Source: Embleya hyalina
GTDB taxonomy: Bacteria; Actinomycetota; Actinomycetes; Streptomycetales; Streptomycetaceae
Assembly (NCBI RefSeq): GCF_003967355.1
Contig: NZ_BIFH01000021.1
Span: 92,103-156,102, forward strand
Length of the DNA stretch: 64,000 nucleotides
Direction of reading: 5' to 3'
Both the position numbers and the translations under genes were made by a program. How positions within the stretch are numbered: position 1 is the stretch's first letter; every line of letters starts with the position of its first letter. The notes beneath the pieces are model-generated. The model saw nothing but the letters and a program-made list of their open reading frames with translations, made no database searches and had not been told where the DNA came from. Below, piece by piece: positions 11,664 through 21,150 of this stretch.

Positions 11664-11954
11664 TCAGTGGCAGCTGCCGCAGCAGCTCGCGCCGGCCTCG
11701 GGGGCCTCGGGGGCCTCGGGGGCCTCGGCCGCCGGGGCGACCAGTTCGTAGCCGGCCTCCTCGATCGCCGCCGCGACGGCCGTGTCGGCCGGAGCCGCGT
11801 CGGAGGTGACCGTCACCGTGCCGCTCGCGAGGTCGACCGCGACCTCCGTGACGCCGTCGATCCGGCCGACCTCGGCCTTGACCGAGGAGACGCAGTGGCC
11901 GCAGGTCATGCCGGTGACGGTGTAGGTCGAGGTGACGGAAGTGGTCGTGCTCAT
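11664..11954 (-). CDS. copZ: Copper chaperone CopZ with a cysteine-rich tail
   Basis: The 96-residue protein is a single HMA domain with the Cu(I) site GMTCGHC. It would carry Cu(I) in the cytosol to CopA or CsoR. The usual chaperone ends after about 70 residues; this one adds an EAP-repeat linker (APEAPEAPEAG) and ends CCGSCH, a second potential thiolate metal site. The ATG at 11954 was chosen because a good AGGAG lies upstream (revcomp of GCCTCCTGG at 11962-11970). The CsoR-like palindrome at 12017-12043 precedes it. Confidence 0.85.
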   Translation of the reverse strand: MSTTTSVTSTYTVTGMTCGHCVSSVKAEVGRIDGVTEVAVDLASGTVTVTSDAAPADTAVAAAIEEAGYELVAPAAEAPEAPEAPEAGASCCGSCH

Positions 11955-12016
11955 GGCGAAGCCTCCTGGTTCTCGGGTCCGCCGCACCGGAGGCGTTCCG
12001 GTCGGCGGCTTCGACT

Positions 12017-12043
12017 ACAACATACCCCCCCTGGGTATGTTGT
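12017..12043. promoter_or_regulatory. CsoR-type operator before copZ
   Basis: Perfect 11-bp arms ACAACATACCC (12017-12027) and GGGTATGTTGT (12033-12043) flank 5 bp. The core matches the CsoR site at copA. It lies 63 bp upstream of the copZ ATG and between copZ and the csoR stop codon. Confidence 0.85.
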
Positions 12044-12101
12044 CAAGCCGAGAAAATGGATTCCCGGTTCGGAGCGGGGGTGTGGGGGCGGTGAACTACC
12101 G

Positions 12102-12383
12102 TCAGGAGCGCACCAGTCGGGCCACCGCGTCGGCGGCCTCGCGGACCTTGGCGTCGGCCGCGTCGCCGCCCTGCCCGGCCGCCTGGACCACGCAGTGGCC
12201 CAGATGATCGGTCAGCAGTCCCAGGGCGACCGCCTGGAGCGCCTTGGTCACGGCGGACACCTGGGTCAGTACGTCGATGCAGTAGGCATCCGACTCCACC
12301 ATCCGATGCAGGCCTCTGACCTGGCCTTCCACCCGCTTCAGGCGGGCCAGGTAGGCGTCCTTGCCGTCGTCGTATCCGGTCAT
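12102..12383 (-). CDS. csoR: Copper-sensing repressor CsoR
   Basis: The 93-residue all-helical protein is a CsoR/RcnR-family repressor. The Cu(I) ligand triad of CsoR is present: Cys35 (DAYCIDVL), His60 (LTDHLGHC) and Cys64. The N-terminal basic helix (YLARLKRVEGQVRGLHRM) is the DNA-contacting part of the family. It should bind the TACCC/GGGTA palindromes before csoR, copZ and copA and release them when Cu(I) binds. Two operator-like sites lie 45-97 bp upstream of its start, which suggests autoregulation. Confidence 0.92.
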   Translation of the reverse strand: MTGYDDGKDAYLARLKRVEGQVRGLHRMVESDAYCIDVLTQVSAVTKALQAVALGLLTDHLGHCVVQAAGQGGDAADAKVREAADAVARLVRS

Positions 12384-12427
12384 CGCGGGCCTCCTCGGTC
12401 GGGCATGCGGTCTCGGTTCGACCGCAA

Positions 12428-12480
12428 GGTACCCCCGTAGGGTATCGTTTCGGCCGGTCGAATACCCCCGGGCCCTATGA
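12428..12480. promoter_or_regulatory. Two CsoR-like sites before csoR
   Basis: The first site, GGTACCCCCGTAGGGTATC, is at 12428-12446. The second, weaker one, ATACCCCCGGGCCCTAT, starts at 12462. Both fit the half-site pattern seen before copA and copZ and lie upstream of csoR, consistent with autorepression. Confidence 0.7.
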
Positions 12481-12528
12481 AAATATTCGGAGTGCCCGGC
12501 GTCCGGCCCGAACCTCGGAGGCACGACA

Positions 12529-12570
12529 TGCGGCCGCCCCCGGGATCGGTGGATCCCGGGGGCGGCCGCA
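12529..12570 (-). terminator. Terminator after the doxX gene
   Basis: A perfect 19-bp stem pairs 12529-12547 with 12552-12570 around GGTG. It lies 26 bp past the stop codon of the doxX-family gene. Confidence 0.8.
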
Positions 12571-12595
12571 GGTGATTCGGGGCGGGCGCTCGCGC

Positions 12596-13162
12596 TCAGT
12601 CGCGCAACATCAGGATGACGCCGGCCGTGAGCGCGCCGACCGCGACGGCGGCCAGGCCGTAGGCGACGCGGTGGCTGCGCAGGATCGGCAGGAAGCGGTC
12701 CACGGCCAGGCGGCCGGGGCCGGTCAGCGCGAGTGCGGCGGCGGCCGCGGTGAGCAGCAGTTCGTACTCCACGCCCTTGGGCGCGAAGAAGCCGCCGTCC
12801 CACTTGACCGCGATGGCGTTGATCATGGTGCCCACGATCCCGGCGGCGGCCAGCGGCGTGCACAGGCCGATGACGAGGGCGAGGCCGCCGAAGGTCTCGG
12901 TGAGGCCGGCCACGGTGGCCATCGCCTTGCCGGACGGGTAGCCGCTCATGGTGAAGAACTGGCCGGTGCCGTCCAGACCGGAGCCGTCGAACCAGCCGAA
13001 GAGCTTCTGCGAGCCGTGTGCGGCCATGGTGAGGCCGACCACGACGCGCAGCAGGGCCAGTCCGAGGTCGTAGCCGTGCAGCGACCCGCCGGGCGCGCCG
13101 GCCGGCGCGGTGCGGGTCGCCTGATCGGGGTCGCGGTGGGTCGTCTCGGCGGGGGAGTACAT
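12596..13162 (-). CDS. DoxX-family membrane protein
   Basis: The 188-residue protein has the DoxX signature: LALLRVVVGLTMAAHGSQKLFGWF in the first helix, GLTETFGGLALVIGL in the second, and two more hydrophobic helices. DoxX proteins are small four-helix membrane proteins linked to thiol/redox stress in actinobacteria. The ATG at 13162 has an AGGAG site directly upstream. The first ~30 residues are hydrophilic. It is divergent from a marR gene and the two share a perfect palindrome at 13282-13297, so it is likely the target of that regulator. Confidence 0.85.
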   Translation of the reverse strand: MYSPAETTHRDPDQATRTAPAGAPGGSLHGYDLGLALLRVVVGLTMAAHGSQKLFGWFDGSGLDGTGQFFTMSGYPSGKAMATVAGLTETFGGLALVIGLCTPLAAAGIVGTMINAIAVKWDGGFFAPKGVEYELLLTAAAAALALTGPGRLAVDRFLPILRSHRVAYGLAAVAVGALTAGVILMLRD

Positions 13163-13281
13163 GCGGGTGCTCCTGTCGATGGCGAGGTCGCTGGGGCGAT
13201 CTTGCGGCGTGCGGACATGCGGCGCCGCCGCACGCGGTGTCACCACATGTGGCGGCGCTCTCCGCGATGCGCGGTAGGTCC

Positions 13282-13297
13282 AGTTCAAATTTGAACT
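13282..13297. promoter_or_regulatory. 16-bp palindromic operator between doxX and marR
   Basis: AGTTCAAATTTGAACT is a perfect 16-bp palindrome in otherwise GC-rich DNA, placed 54 bp before the marR start and 119 bp before the doxX start. TTGAA/TTCAA dyads of this size are typical MarR-family sites. Confidence 0.8.
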
Positions 13298-13351
13298 ACT
13301 TCGACGCTACAGGCCGACCCCGGCTTCGACAAGCTGGGTAGGGTTTGCCGC

Positions 13352-13819
13352 ATGAGCGAACCGCGTTGGCTGGACGACCTGGAGATGGCCGCGTGGACGA
13401 GCTTCGTCGAGGCCGGCCACCGGGTGGACCGGGCCCTGGAACGCCAGCTCAAGGACGAGGCGGGGTTGTCCCACCCGCAGTACGAGATCCTGGTGCACCT
13501 GGCGGACGCGCCCGACGGCGAACTGCGGATGGCCGAACTTGCCGATCGCCTGATCACCTCGAAGAGCGGGATCACCTACCAGGTCGCCCAGTTGGAGAAG
13601 CTGGGCCTGGTCCGCCGACGCGCGTGCCCGGAACAGGCGCGCGGGGTCTACGCGGTGCTGACCGACGAGGGCTCCGCACGGTTGCGCGGCGCCGCGCCCG
13701 CGCATGTGGCGCGGGTGCGCGAGGTCCTGATCGACGTGTTGGATCGCGAGCAACTGGCCGTACTGGCCGAGGCGTTGGGCGTGGTCGGCCGCCGGCTGCG
13801 AGCGCACGACCGGGCCTGA
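13352..13819 (+). CDS. MarR-family transcriptional regulator
   Basis: The 155-residue protein has the winged-helix core of MarR: MAELADRLITSKSGITYQVAQLEKLGLVRR as helix-turn-helix and wing, with ALTDEGSARL-like wing end (AVLTDEGSARLR). It probably represses the divergent doxX gene and itself through the 13282-13297 palindrome. A single Cys in the wing (RRACPEQA) might serve redox sensing, but this is a guess. It ends before a perfect 14-bp terminator. Confidence 0.88.
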   Translation: MSEPRWLDDLEMAAWTSFVEAGHRVDRALERQLKDEAGLSHPQYEILVHLADAPDGELRMAELADRLITSKSGITYQVAQLEKLGLVRRRACPEQARGVYAVLTDEGSARLRGAAPAHVARVREVLIDVLDREQLAVLAEALGVVGRRLRAHDRA

Positions 13820-13853
13820 GGCGGGGCCGGCGCGCGGACCCGGACACGGATGC

Positions 13854-13886
13854 GCCCCGCCCCCGGCGCGATGCCGGGGGCGGGGC
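13854..13886. terminator. Bidirectional terminator between marR and the M4-M28 gene
   Basis: A perfect 14-bp GC stem pairs 13854-13867 with 13873-13886 around GCGAT, between two convergent genes. Confidence 0.75.
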
Positions 13887-13920
13887 GGTCACTCGTGGTG
13901 CGGTGCTTCTCGGGACGCGG

Positions 13921-16900
13921 TCAGGAGATCGAGACGTCGTCCACGAAGAACGTGGTCGTCGCGGACTCGTCCTCGGAACCGGAGAACTGGAGGCTGACCG
14001 TCTGGCCCGCGTAGGCGCTCAGGTCCACGGTCTTCTGTACGTAGGTACCGGTCGCGTTGGCGTTGGAGTAGGTGGCCAGGGTGGTGCCGTTGATCTGGAC
14101 ACCGAGGGTGTCGTAGACGGTGCTCCCGACCTCCTCGGTGGTGATCTTGACCCACACGCGGAGCTTGGCGTTGGCCGGAATCGTGATGTTCGACTGGCTC
14201 AGGGTCTCGGTGGCGGTGCTGCCGTAACCCATCATCCAGGCGTACCAGCCGCCGCTGTGCGGGGTGGCCTGCGTGCTGTTGGTGATGTCGTTGGCGCTCT
14301 GCGTCCAGTTGGCGGTGCCCTGCTCGAAGCCGCCGTTCTGCAGCGAGTTGCCCGGGTTCACGGTGCCGACGGTCAGCGTGTACGTGGTCGCGTGCTGCAC
14401 GTTGCCGGTACCGGTGATGGTGATCGGGTACGTACCCGTCGCGACGTTGGCCCCCACCTGGAAGGTCACCGTCGAGGACGCGCCGGACTGGACCGACGTC
14501 GGGTTGAAGGTCACGTCCACGCCGTTCGGCGCGCCGGAGGAGGTCAGGTTCACCGTCTGCGGGTTGCCGCTGGTGGTCTGGGTGTTGACGGTCGCGGTGG
14601 TGTTGCCGCCCGGCTGGGTGTTGCCCGAGTTCGGGCTCACGCCGACCGAGAAGTCGTTGCCGGGGTTGCCGCCGCCGACCGCGGTCTTCCAGATGGTGTA
14701 GGCGACACCGTCCGCGCTGCGGTCCAGAACCGTCGCGTTGATGTTGGAGGTGGTGTCACACGCGGAGTGGTAGCAGGAGTCGTAGGACTGGTTGGCCTGT
14801 CCGCCCCACTTCGTCGCCTGCGCGGAGGTCTTGACCGCGTCGGCACCGGCCGCGTAGCCGGAGGTGGGGATGCCGCCCTGCTGGAAGGAGTAGTCGTCGG
14901 AGCGGCCCTGGCCCTCGACGTTCTCCTCGGGACGCAGGTTGAGCGAGTCCCAGTACGCCTTCATCGGGGCGGCGGTGGCGGAGTTGATGTTGTTGATGAA
15001 GTAGCCGCCGTTGGGCGAGCCGACCATGTCGAAGTTGTAGTAGCCCTTGATCGCGGTGCGCTGCGTGGAGCTCAGCTGGCTGACGTAGAACTGCGAGCCC
15101 TGGAGGCCCTGTTCCTCGCCGGCCCACCAGCCGAAGCGCACGTGCTTGGTCAGGTTCGGGTTGGCCTGCGCGAGGACGAGCGCGTTCTCCAGGAGGGTGG
15201 CGGAACCGGAGCCGTTGTCGTTGATGCCGGGGCCGGCCTGGACGCTGTCCAGGTGGGCGCCGAACATGACGGTGGAGTCGGCGGGGCCGCCGGGCCAGTC
15301 GGCGATCAGGTTGTTGGAGCGATAGGTGCAGGAGGTGCAGGTCTGCTCGGTGACCTGGTAGCCGGCCGCCTGGAGCTTACCCTTCACATAGGCCAGCGAC
15401 GCGGTGTAACCGGCGCTGCCCGCGCGGCGGTTGCCGCCGTTCTGGGTCGCGATCGTATTCAGCTGGGACAGGTGCGACTGCACGTTCGCGACGCTGACGT
15501 CGGGTATCGGGGAGGACGTGCCGCTGACCGTCAGGGTGTACTGCGCGGTGTGCGTCGCGCCGGTGCCGGTGCCGGTCACCGTGATCGTGGACGTGCCCGG
15601 CGTGGCGGTGGAACTCGCCGACAGGGTCAGCGTGGAGTTGGCGCCGGACTGCACACTGCCCGGGTTGAACTGGGCGGTCACACCGTTCGGCAGGGGGGAG
15701 GTGGTCAGGTTGACCGTCTGCGCCTGGCCGCTGGTGATGGTCGTGGCCACCGTGGACGTGACGGACGAGCCCGGGGCCACCGTGCCGGCGGTCGGGTTGA
15801 GGGTGATCGAGAAGTCGTTCTGACCCGGGCCGGGGGTGCAGGTCGGGTCACCGGTCTGCGCGGGCACGCTGATCGCGTCCCAGGCGGCCTTGGTCTTGGT
15901 GAACAGCGCACAGGTCGGGTCGAGCGTCTTGGCCGCGCTGAGCGTCGCGGTCCGGTAGCGCTTGTAGGTCATGCCGCTGGTCTTCAGGAGCATGCCGCCG
16001 TAGAAGACCTTGCCGGCCTGCTGGATGCCGACCCCGGTCAGGGTGCTGCTGTTGCAGGTCGGGCTGGTCGGCTTGCCACCGCCGGGGTTGGTGCCCTCGG
16101 CGAGCAGGTAGAACCAGTGGTTCATCGGTCCGGCCGCCGCGTGCTCCTCCGTGTTCGGGATGGAGGAGCTGTAGCAGTCCGGGTCGCCGTTGGTGGACGG
16201 CTTGTACATGTAGCGGATCGGGCCCTGGCCCACGAGGTTGACGGTCTCGCCGACGGTGTAGTCGGGCGCGTCGTAGGGGGAGGGCTCGTTCGTGTACGCC
16301 TCGGTCAGCGCACCCATGATGTCGCCGGTGGCCTCGCCGAGTCCGGCCTCGCCGCTGGTGCTGCCCGGGGTGAACTGGTCGATGCCGTGCCCGAATTCGT
16401 GGCCGACCACGTCCATCGAGCCGATCCACTGGTTGCTCTGGTTGTGGCCGATCGAGATGGACGAGCCGTCCCAGTAGGCGTTGACGTCGTTCAGGCCGAC
16501 CTTGACCGGCCAACTGCCGCCGTTGCCGTTGTGGCCGTTGCGACCCAGCCAGTCCTTGAGCATGTTCCATTCCTTCTGCGCCGCCCACATGACGTCGACG
16601 CAGCCGGTTTCCTTGCTCGATGCCTGACCGTTGCCCCACGAGTCCGAGGACTTGGAGAAGACCTGGCCACTCGAGTAGTCGGCGCAGGTCAGGCCCGGCC
16701 GGTTGGGGTCGCGCAGGGAGTACGTACCACCGGAGTTGGTGGTGTCGATGGCGAGCGGGTTGGGACCGTTCCACTGGCTGTTGCCGGTGCCCGCCTTGAC
16801 GTCGTCGACGGTGTCGAGCACCGTGCCCGTGCTCGCGTCCACGAACACGTGCAGCCGGCTGGGCGCGGTGGCGGTCCGGCCGATCAGCACGGTTTCCCAG

Positions 16901-17376
16901 GCCAGCGCGCTCTTGCCGTCCTTGACCCGGACGACCAGGCGGTGCGAGTCGACCCGGTCCACGCTCGCCAGCTTGGTCCTGGACGTGGCCTCGGCCGCGC
17001 CCGCCGCGACGGTGGGCTGGGTCGGTACGGAGATCCGGGCGTCGGTGGACGACTGGGTCGCCCGTACCCGGCCCTTGCCGTCGGCCATCACCACGGCGTC
17101 CGCGCCGACGACCGGCAGGCCGCGGTAGGTGCGCTGGTACGCGACCGAGTACAGGTCGTTGATCCACGGGGTGACGGCTTGGCGCTGGTACTGCTCGTCG
17201 GGACCCTTGGCGAGGGTGTCGAGGCCGCTGGAGACGGCGCGGTCGGCGGCGGAGACCGCCAGTTCCTGTGAGCTGGGCTGCGGCGGGTCGGCTTGCGCCG
17301 GCTGGGCCGCCACGCCCACGGTGAGGCCGGTGAGCATGGCCAGAACGGTTCCGGCCGTGGTCATTCTTCGATTCAT
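13921..17376 (-). CDS. Secreted M4 metalloprotease fused to an M28 aminopeptidase
   Basis: The 1151-residue protein begins with a Sec signal (hydrophobic [16 protein letters not shown], cleavage likely after AQA near residue 29) and a thermolysin-type propeptide. The M4 catalytic unit has H326-E327-x-x-H330, with E348 and D352 in GEATGD. A ~95-residue Ig-like domain follows. Next is an M28 Zn aminopeptidase with H708, D720, E754/E755, D783 and H870 as the expected base and ligands. A second, similar Ig-like domain and a C-terminal beta-sandwich ([15 protein letters not shown] onward) complete it. Each half alone matches common secreted Streptomyces enzymes; the single-chain fusion is unusual. 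The ATG at 17376 follows GAGGAGCC. Confidence 0.88.
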   Translation of the reverse strand: MNRRMTTAGTVLAMLTGLTVGVAAQPAQADPPQPSSQELAVSAADRAVSSGLDTLAKGPDEQYQRQAVTPWINDLYSVAYQRTYRGLPVVGADAVVMADGKGRVRATQSSTDARISVPTQPTVAAGAAEATSRTKLASVDRVDSHRLVVRVKDGKSALAWETVLIGRTATAPSRLHVFVDASTGTVLDTVDDVKAGTGNSQWNGPNPLAIDTTNSGGTYSLRDPNRPGLTCADYSSGQVFSKSSDSWGNGQASSKETGCVDVMWAAQKEWNMLKDWLGRNGHNGNGGSWPVKVGLNDVNAYWDGSSISIGHNQSNQWIGSMDVVGHEFGHGIDQFTPGSTSGEAGLGEATGDIMGALTEAYTNEPSPYDAPDYTVGETVNLVGQGPIRYMYKPSTNGDPDCYSSSIPNTEEHAAAGPMNHWFYLLAEGTNPGGGKPTSPTCNSSTLTGVGIQQAGKVFYGGMLLKTSGMTYKRYRTATLSAAKTLDPTCALFTKTKAAWDAISVPAQTGDPTCTPGPGQNDFSITLNPTAGTVAPGSSVTSTVATTITSGQAQTVNLTTSPLPNGVTAQFNPGSVQSGANSTLTLSASSTATPGTSTITVTGTGTGATHTAQYTLTVSGTSSPIPDVSVANVQSHLSQLNTIATQNGGNRRAGSAGYTASLAYVKGKLQAAGYQVTEQTCTSCTYRSNNLIADWPGGPADSTVMFGAHLDSVQAGPGINDNGSGSATLLENALVLAQANPNLTKHVRFGWWAGEEQGLQGSQFYVSQLSSTQRTAIKGYYNFDMVGSPNGGYFINNINSATAAPMKAYWDSLNLRPEENVEGQGRSDDYSFQQGGIPTSGYAAGADAVKTSAQATKWGGQANQSYDSCYHSACDTTSNINATVLDRSADGVAYTIWKTAVGGGNPGNDFSVGVSPNSGNTQPGGNTTATVNTQTTSGNPQTVNLTSSGAPNGVDVTFNPTSVQSGASSTVTFQVGANVATGTYPITITGTGNVQHATTYTLTVGTVNPGNSLQNGGFEQGTANWTQSANDITNSTQATPHSGGWYAWMMGYGSTATETLSQSNITIPANAKLRVWVKITTEEVGSTVYDTLGVQINGTTLATYSNANATGTYVQKTVDLSAYAGQTVSLQFSGSEDESATTTFFVDDVSIS

Positions 17377-17388
17377 CGAGGCTCCTCG
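17377..17388 (-). promoter_or_regulatory. Conserved RBS element of the M4-M28 gene
   Basis: CGAGGAGCCTCG directly abuts the ATG and is identical to the element before the second protease gene (19179-19190). It contains the GGAG ribosome site. Further leader similarity continues for about 100 bp in both genes, so the duplication included the 5' leader. Confidence 0.6.
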
Positions 17389-17578
17389 AGTGGGAAGGCA
17401 GACCTCGACCACGAATCCGGCGTGGACCGGGCGCCTCGTGAGCGCCGCGGCCGACCGAGCGAGCCGGGTTCGTGCCCGAGCGAGCGAAACACTCACACGG
17501 ACACGAGGGCCACGCGAAGGGCTCCGGCGAGGCCGGCAAATAGTGGCGAAATCGGCGCCGCTTAGGGCCTGTTGCGGT

Positions 17579-17618
17579 CGCGGCGGCCGGGCCACGACGC
17601 CGTGGCCCGGCCGCCGCG
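17579..17618 (-). terminator. Terminator after the second M4 protease gene
   Basis: A perfect 18-bp stem pairs 17579-17596 with 17601-17618 around ACGC, 7 bp past the stop codon of the upstream protease gene. It separates the two tandem protease genes. Confidence 0.8.
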
Positions 17619-17624
17619 GGAGGG

Positions 17625-19178
17625 TCAGGGACAGGAGGACGGTTCGCCCGGCTGGACCGGGATACCGACCGCGCTCCACGCGTCCCTGGTCGCCTTCCAG
17701 GCGACGCAGGTCGGGTCGAGAAGCTTGGCCGCGCGGACGGTGATCATGCGCAGCTTCGGGTAGTTGGTGCCGGCGGGTCGGCCCATGAGGCCGCCGTAGA
17801 AGACCCGGCCGGCCGTCTTGATACCCACGCCGGTGACCGTGGAGCCGTTGCAGGTGGGGCTGTTCGGCTTGCCACCGCCGGGGTTGGAGCCTTCGGCGAG
17901 CAGGTAGAACCAGTGGTTCAACGGACCGGACGCCTTGTGCTCGTCCGGTGGCAGCGTCGAGCTGTAGCAGTTCGGGTCGCCGGTCAGCGAGGGGTTGTAC
18001 ATGTGGCGCAGCGGTCCGCCGCCGAAGTCGACCATCTCGCCGACCGTGTAGTCCGGGGTGTCGAACGGCGGGGGCTCGTTGGCGTAGAACTCGGTGAGCG
18101 CGCCGAAGATGTCGCCGGTGCCCTCGCTGAGGCCGTACGCCTTGAACGGGTAGCCCGGACTGGTCGAGTCGACGAGGTGCCCGTATTCGTGGCCCACGAT
18201 GTCCATCGCGCCGAGCCACTGACCCCTGTTGTCGTGGCCGATGATCACCTTGGTGCCGTCGAAGTAGGCGTTGACCTGGGGGAGGCCGACCACTACCGGG
18301 AAGGTACGGCCGGCGCCGTTGTGCCCGCCGCGGCCCAGCCAGTCGCGGAGCATGTCCCATTCCTTCTGCACCGCCCACATGGCGTCGACGCAGCCGGTCT
18401 CGATCGAGGTCGGGTTCGCGTTGCCCCAGTCGTCGACGGTCTTCGTCAACACCGCGCCGTTGTACTTGGAACAGGTCAGGCCGGGGCGGGTCAGGTCGTT
18501 CATGAAGTAGGTGGAACCGCTGGAGGCGGTGGTGATGGTGATCGGGTCGGGGCCGTTCCACTTGCTGTGCCCGGTGCCGGCGCGCACGTCGTCGAAGGTC
18601 GCGTCGTCCAGCACCGCTCCGGTCCGCGCGTCGACGAACACGTGCAGCCTGCTCGGCGCGTTCCCGATCCGGCCGGCCAGTACCGTCTCCCAGGCCAAGT
18701 GGGCGGCGTCGGGCCCGAGTTGAACCACCAGGCGAGGCGCGTCGACCCGGTCCACCGCGGTCAGTCGGGTGCGGGCGCTCGCCTCGGCCGTCGCGGCGGG
18801 CAGGGTCGGTTCGGTCGGCACGTCGATGACGCGCGGGCCGTCGGCGCTCTCCACGGCCCGGACCCGGCCGGTGCCGTCGGCCAACACGGCGGCGTCGCCG
18901 CCGACCACGGGCAGGCCGCGATAGGTGCGGGTGTAGGCGATCGAGTAGAGGTTGTCGAGCCAGGGCGTCACCATGCCCCGCCGGTACCGCTCGCCGGGTG
19001 ATGTGGCGAGTCCGCTCGAGGCGCCGGTGACGGCGCGGTCGGCCGCGTCGATCGCGGCGGCGCGGGCGGCGTCGGGGGAGTTCGGGGGTGCGGTCGCGTT
19101 CGAGGGTGTGGTGGTGCCGATCACCAGGCCGGCCAACAGGGCCAGGACCGACCCGACAGTCAGCGTTCTGCGATGCAT
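17625..19178 (-). CDS. Secreted thermolysin-like (M4) metalloprotease
   Basis: The 517-residue protein has a signal peptide ([15 protein letters not shown]), a propeptide and an M4 catalytic domain with H330-E331-x-x-H334 in [11 protein letters not shown] and the glutamate of SEGTGDIFG. It is a close paralogue of the M4 half of the neighbouring fusion gene: long segments such as [20 protein letters not shown] and [18 protein letters not shown] are shared with few changes. It lacks the Ig-like, M28 and C-terminal domains and ends at the M4 boundary (EPSSCP). The likely role is extracellular protein breakdown after zymogen processing. Confidence 0.9.
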   Translation of the reverse strand: MHRRTLTVGSVLALLAGLVIGTTTPSNATAPPNSPDAARAAAIDAADRAVTGASSGLATSPGERYRRGMVTPWLDNLYSIAYTRTYRGLPVVGGDAAVLADGTGRVRAVESADGPRVIDVPTEPTLPAATAEASARTRLTAVDRVDAPRLVVQLGPDAAHLAWETVLAGRIGNAPSRLHVFVDARTGAVLDDATFDDVRAGTGHSKWNGPDPITITTASSGSTYFMNDLTRPGLTCSKYNGAVLTKTVDDWGNANPTSIETGCVDAMWAVQKEWDMLRDWLGRGGHNGAGRTFPVVVGLPQVNAYFDGTKVIIGHDNRGQWLGAMDIVGHEYGHLVDSTSPGYPFKAYGLSEGTGDIFGALTEFYANEPPPFDTPDYTVGEMVDFGGGPLRHMYNPSLTGDPNCYSSTLPPDEHKASGPLNHWFYLLAEGSNPGGGKPNSPTCNGSTVTGVGIKTAGRVFYGGLMGRPAGTNYPKLRMITVRAAKLLDPTCVAWKATRDAWSAVGIPVQPGEPSSCP

Positions 19179-19402
19179 CGAGGCTCCTCGGGTGGAAGAC
19201 GGGCCCCGACGACGAAACCGATCGCCGGCGCGCCGGGTTCGTCGCCCGAGCGAGGAACACCCTCACAGCGGAACGGTTCTGCGGCAACGAAGGCCGAATA
19301 ATCGGCACATTCCGGCAAGTTACGGGAGCGGAGCGGGCGATTGGAGCACCCCGGCGCGGCGCCGCCCGCCGACCGGCTCCCGGCCCACGCGGATGGCCGG
19401 CC

Positions 19403-20113
19403 TCAGTGCCGGGGCTCCCAGCGAAACAGCCGGACGCCGAGCACGGCGCCGATCAGTGTCCAGGCGCTCACCGACGCCAGCGCCAGGAGCGCGCTGCCCA
19501 CGCCCATCCCTTCCCAGGCCCCGGTCGCGAGGGTCACCACGCCGTCGCCGGGTACCAGGTAGCCCAGCCATTGCAGGTGCTCGGGCGCGCGGTCCTGCAC
19601 CAGCAGACTGCCGCCGACGGCGACGACCAGGAACGGCATCGTGGTGATCTGCGCCTGCTCCGCCGACGCGGTGAACGCCGAGGTGGCCATCGCGACCCCC
19701 GTACACATCAACGCCCCGCTCACGATCGCCAGCACGAGCAGCCCCGAGTTGTCGGGAGCGGAGAGCCTGGTGTGCGACAACACGGCCACCAGCACCACGA
19801 TCTGACCGCACGTGACCAGGATCGCCGGCAGCACCAGCCCGACGATGACCGACGCGTCGGGGTCCGCGCCGCTGCGCAGACGTTTGAGGAACAGGTCCTT
19901 GCGCCGGGCCGCGAGCGTGGTGGCGAGTGTCGCGTGCACCCCGATCAGCAGCATGAACAACACGGCGTGGGCGACCGTGTCCGGCGTCGGCGAGGCCAGT
20001 GCGGTGAACGCGACGAACAGCGGCAGCAGTACCACCGTGGCCGCGACCGCCTTGTTGCGCAGCATGATGCGCAGTTCGGCGGCGGCCACGGCCCGCCAGG
20101 CGGTGCCCCTCAC
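19403..20113 (-). CDS. ABC-2 type exporter membrane subunit
   Basis: The 236-residue membrane protein has six hydrophobic segments in the ABC-2 layout ([57 protein letters not shown] and others). The GTG at 20113 overlaps the end of the ATPase gene, so the two are translationally coupled. With the ATPase it would form a two-gene exporter. The cargo is unknown; the adjacent DesK/DesR-type pair suggests that the exporter answers a membrane or cell-wall signal, a common pairing in actinomycetes. Confidence 0.85.
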   Translation of the reverse strand: MRGTAWRAVAAAELRIMLRNKAVAATVVLLPLFVAFTALASPTPDTVAHAVLFMLLIGVHATLATTLAARRKDLFLKRLRSGADPDASVIVGLVLPAILVTCGQIVVLVAVLSHTRLSAPDNSGLLVLAIVSGALMCTGVAMATSAFTASAEQAQITTMPFLVVAVGGSLLVQDRAPEHLQWLGYLVPGDGVVTLATGAWEGMGVGSALLALASVSAWTLIGAVLGVRLFRWEPRH

Positions 20114-21021
20114 GCGGCCACCCCCGTCGGCGCGGGCCCCGCGACGGCCCGGAAGACGTCGTCCAGCGTCGCCGGCCGGGTCACCAGGCCGCGCAGCCGC
20201 ACGCCCTGCCCGTCCGCCCAGGCGAGCAGCATCACCATGGCGCGCTCCGGTTCGTCGGTGGTCACGGTGACCCGGTCGCCCCGGCTGCCGGCCACGTCCA
20301 CCGCGAGCGGCAGGTCGGTCGCGGCCGGTCCGTCGGGGAGGTCGAAGGAGATCCGCGCGGGGTACGGGGCGAGCAGTTCGGCCAGGGTGCCCTCGACCGC
20401 GATCCGACCCTCGCGCATGATCGCGATCCGGTCGGCCAGCGTGCTCGCCTCCTCCAGGTAGTGCGTGGTCAGCACCACCGTGGTGCCGCCCGCCGACAAC
20501 TCGCGCAGCAGGTCCCACAGGAGATCGCGCGTCTGCGGATCCAGCCCGGCGGTCGGCTCGTCGAGGAACAGCAGTTCGGGCCGCCCGTACACCGCCATCG
20601 CCAGGTCGAGCCGCCGCCGCTCGCCGCCGGACAACCGGTCCACCCGGACGTCGCGCCGCCGGGTCAGCCCGAGCCGGTCGATCAACGCGTCGTCGTCGTC
20701 CTCGCGCCGGGCGACCCGGCTCCACAGCCGCAGCGTCTCGATCGGCGTCAGCTCGGCCGCGAACCCCGACTCCTGGAGCATCATCCCGGTCCGCAGCCGC
20801 ACCGCCGTCGAGCGCGGATCGCCGCCGAACACCCGGACCGACCCCGAGGTCGGCCGGCGGTGGCCCTCCAGGGTCTCCAGCGTGGTGGTCTTTCCCGCGC
20901 CGTTGGTGCCGAGCAGGGCGTACACCTCACCCCGGCGCACGTCCAGGTCGATGCCGGAGACGGCCTCGAAGGTGCCGTACGAGCAACGCAGTCCGCGTAC
21001 TTCGATCATCGTCGCTTCCAT
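20110..21021 (-). CDS. ABC exporter ATP-binding subunit
   Basis: The 303-residue protein has Walker A LLGTNGAGKTTT, signature RLSGGERRRLDLA, Walker B LLFLDEPTAGLD and the H-loop TTHYLEEA, in the DrrA/CcmA class. A ~70-residue C-terminal extension after the cassette is normal for this class. The start may be ATG 21021 or ATG 21009; the second has GGAAG about 8 bp upstream. It is divergent from the histidine kinase gene, with 129 bp between them. Confidence 0.9.
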   Translation of the reverse strand: MEATMIEVRGLRCSYGTFEAVSGIDLDVRRGEVYALLGTNGAGKTTTLETLEGHRRPTSGSVRVFGGDPRSTAVRLRTGMMLQESGFAAELTPIETLRLWSRVARREDDDDALIDRLGLTRRRDVRVDRLSGGERRRLDLAMAVYGRPELLFLDEPTAGLDPQTRDLLWDLLRELSAGGTTVVLTTHYLEEASTLADRIAIMREGRIAVEGTLAELLAPYPARISFDLPDGPAATDLPLAVDVAGSRGDRVTVTTDEPERAMVMLLAWADGQGVRLRGLVTRPATLDDVFRAVAGPAPTGVAA

Positions 21022-21150
21022 GTCCCCAGCGTGTGCCCGGCCGCCCGGGCCCGGTAGTGGCCCGGTGTCCGCTCCCCGGCTGACAAATGTCACGCCCGCC
21101 GATGACCGATCGACCGGGAGCCGACCCGGGCCCACACCTACGCTGGGCAC

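Noticed and set aside
11695-11730. Short GGGGCCTCG tandem repeat considered as a CRISPR-like or regulatory repeat
   Set aside because: It encodes the EAP linker of CopZ and has no spacers.
13345-17271. A 1308-codon open frame on the plus strand opposite the M4-M28 gene
   Set aside because: It is the antisense shadow of a clear protease gene; its product is Gly/Arg/Val-rich low complexity without domains.
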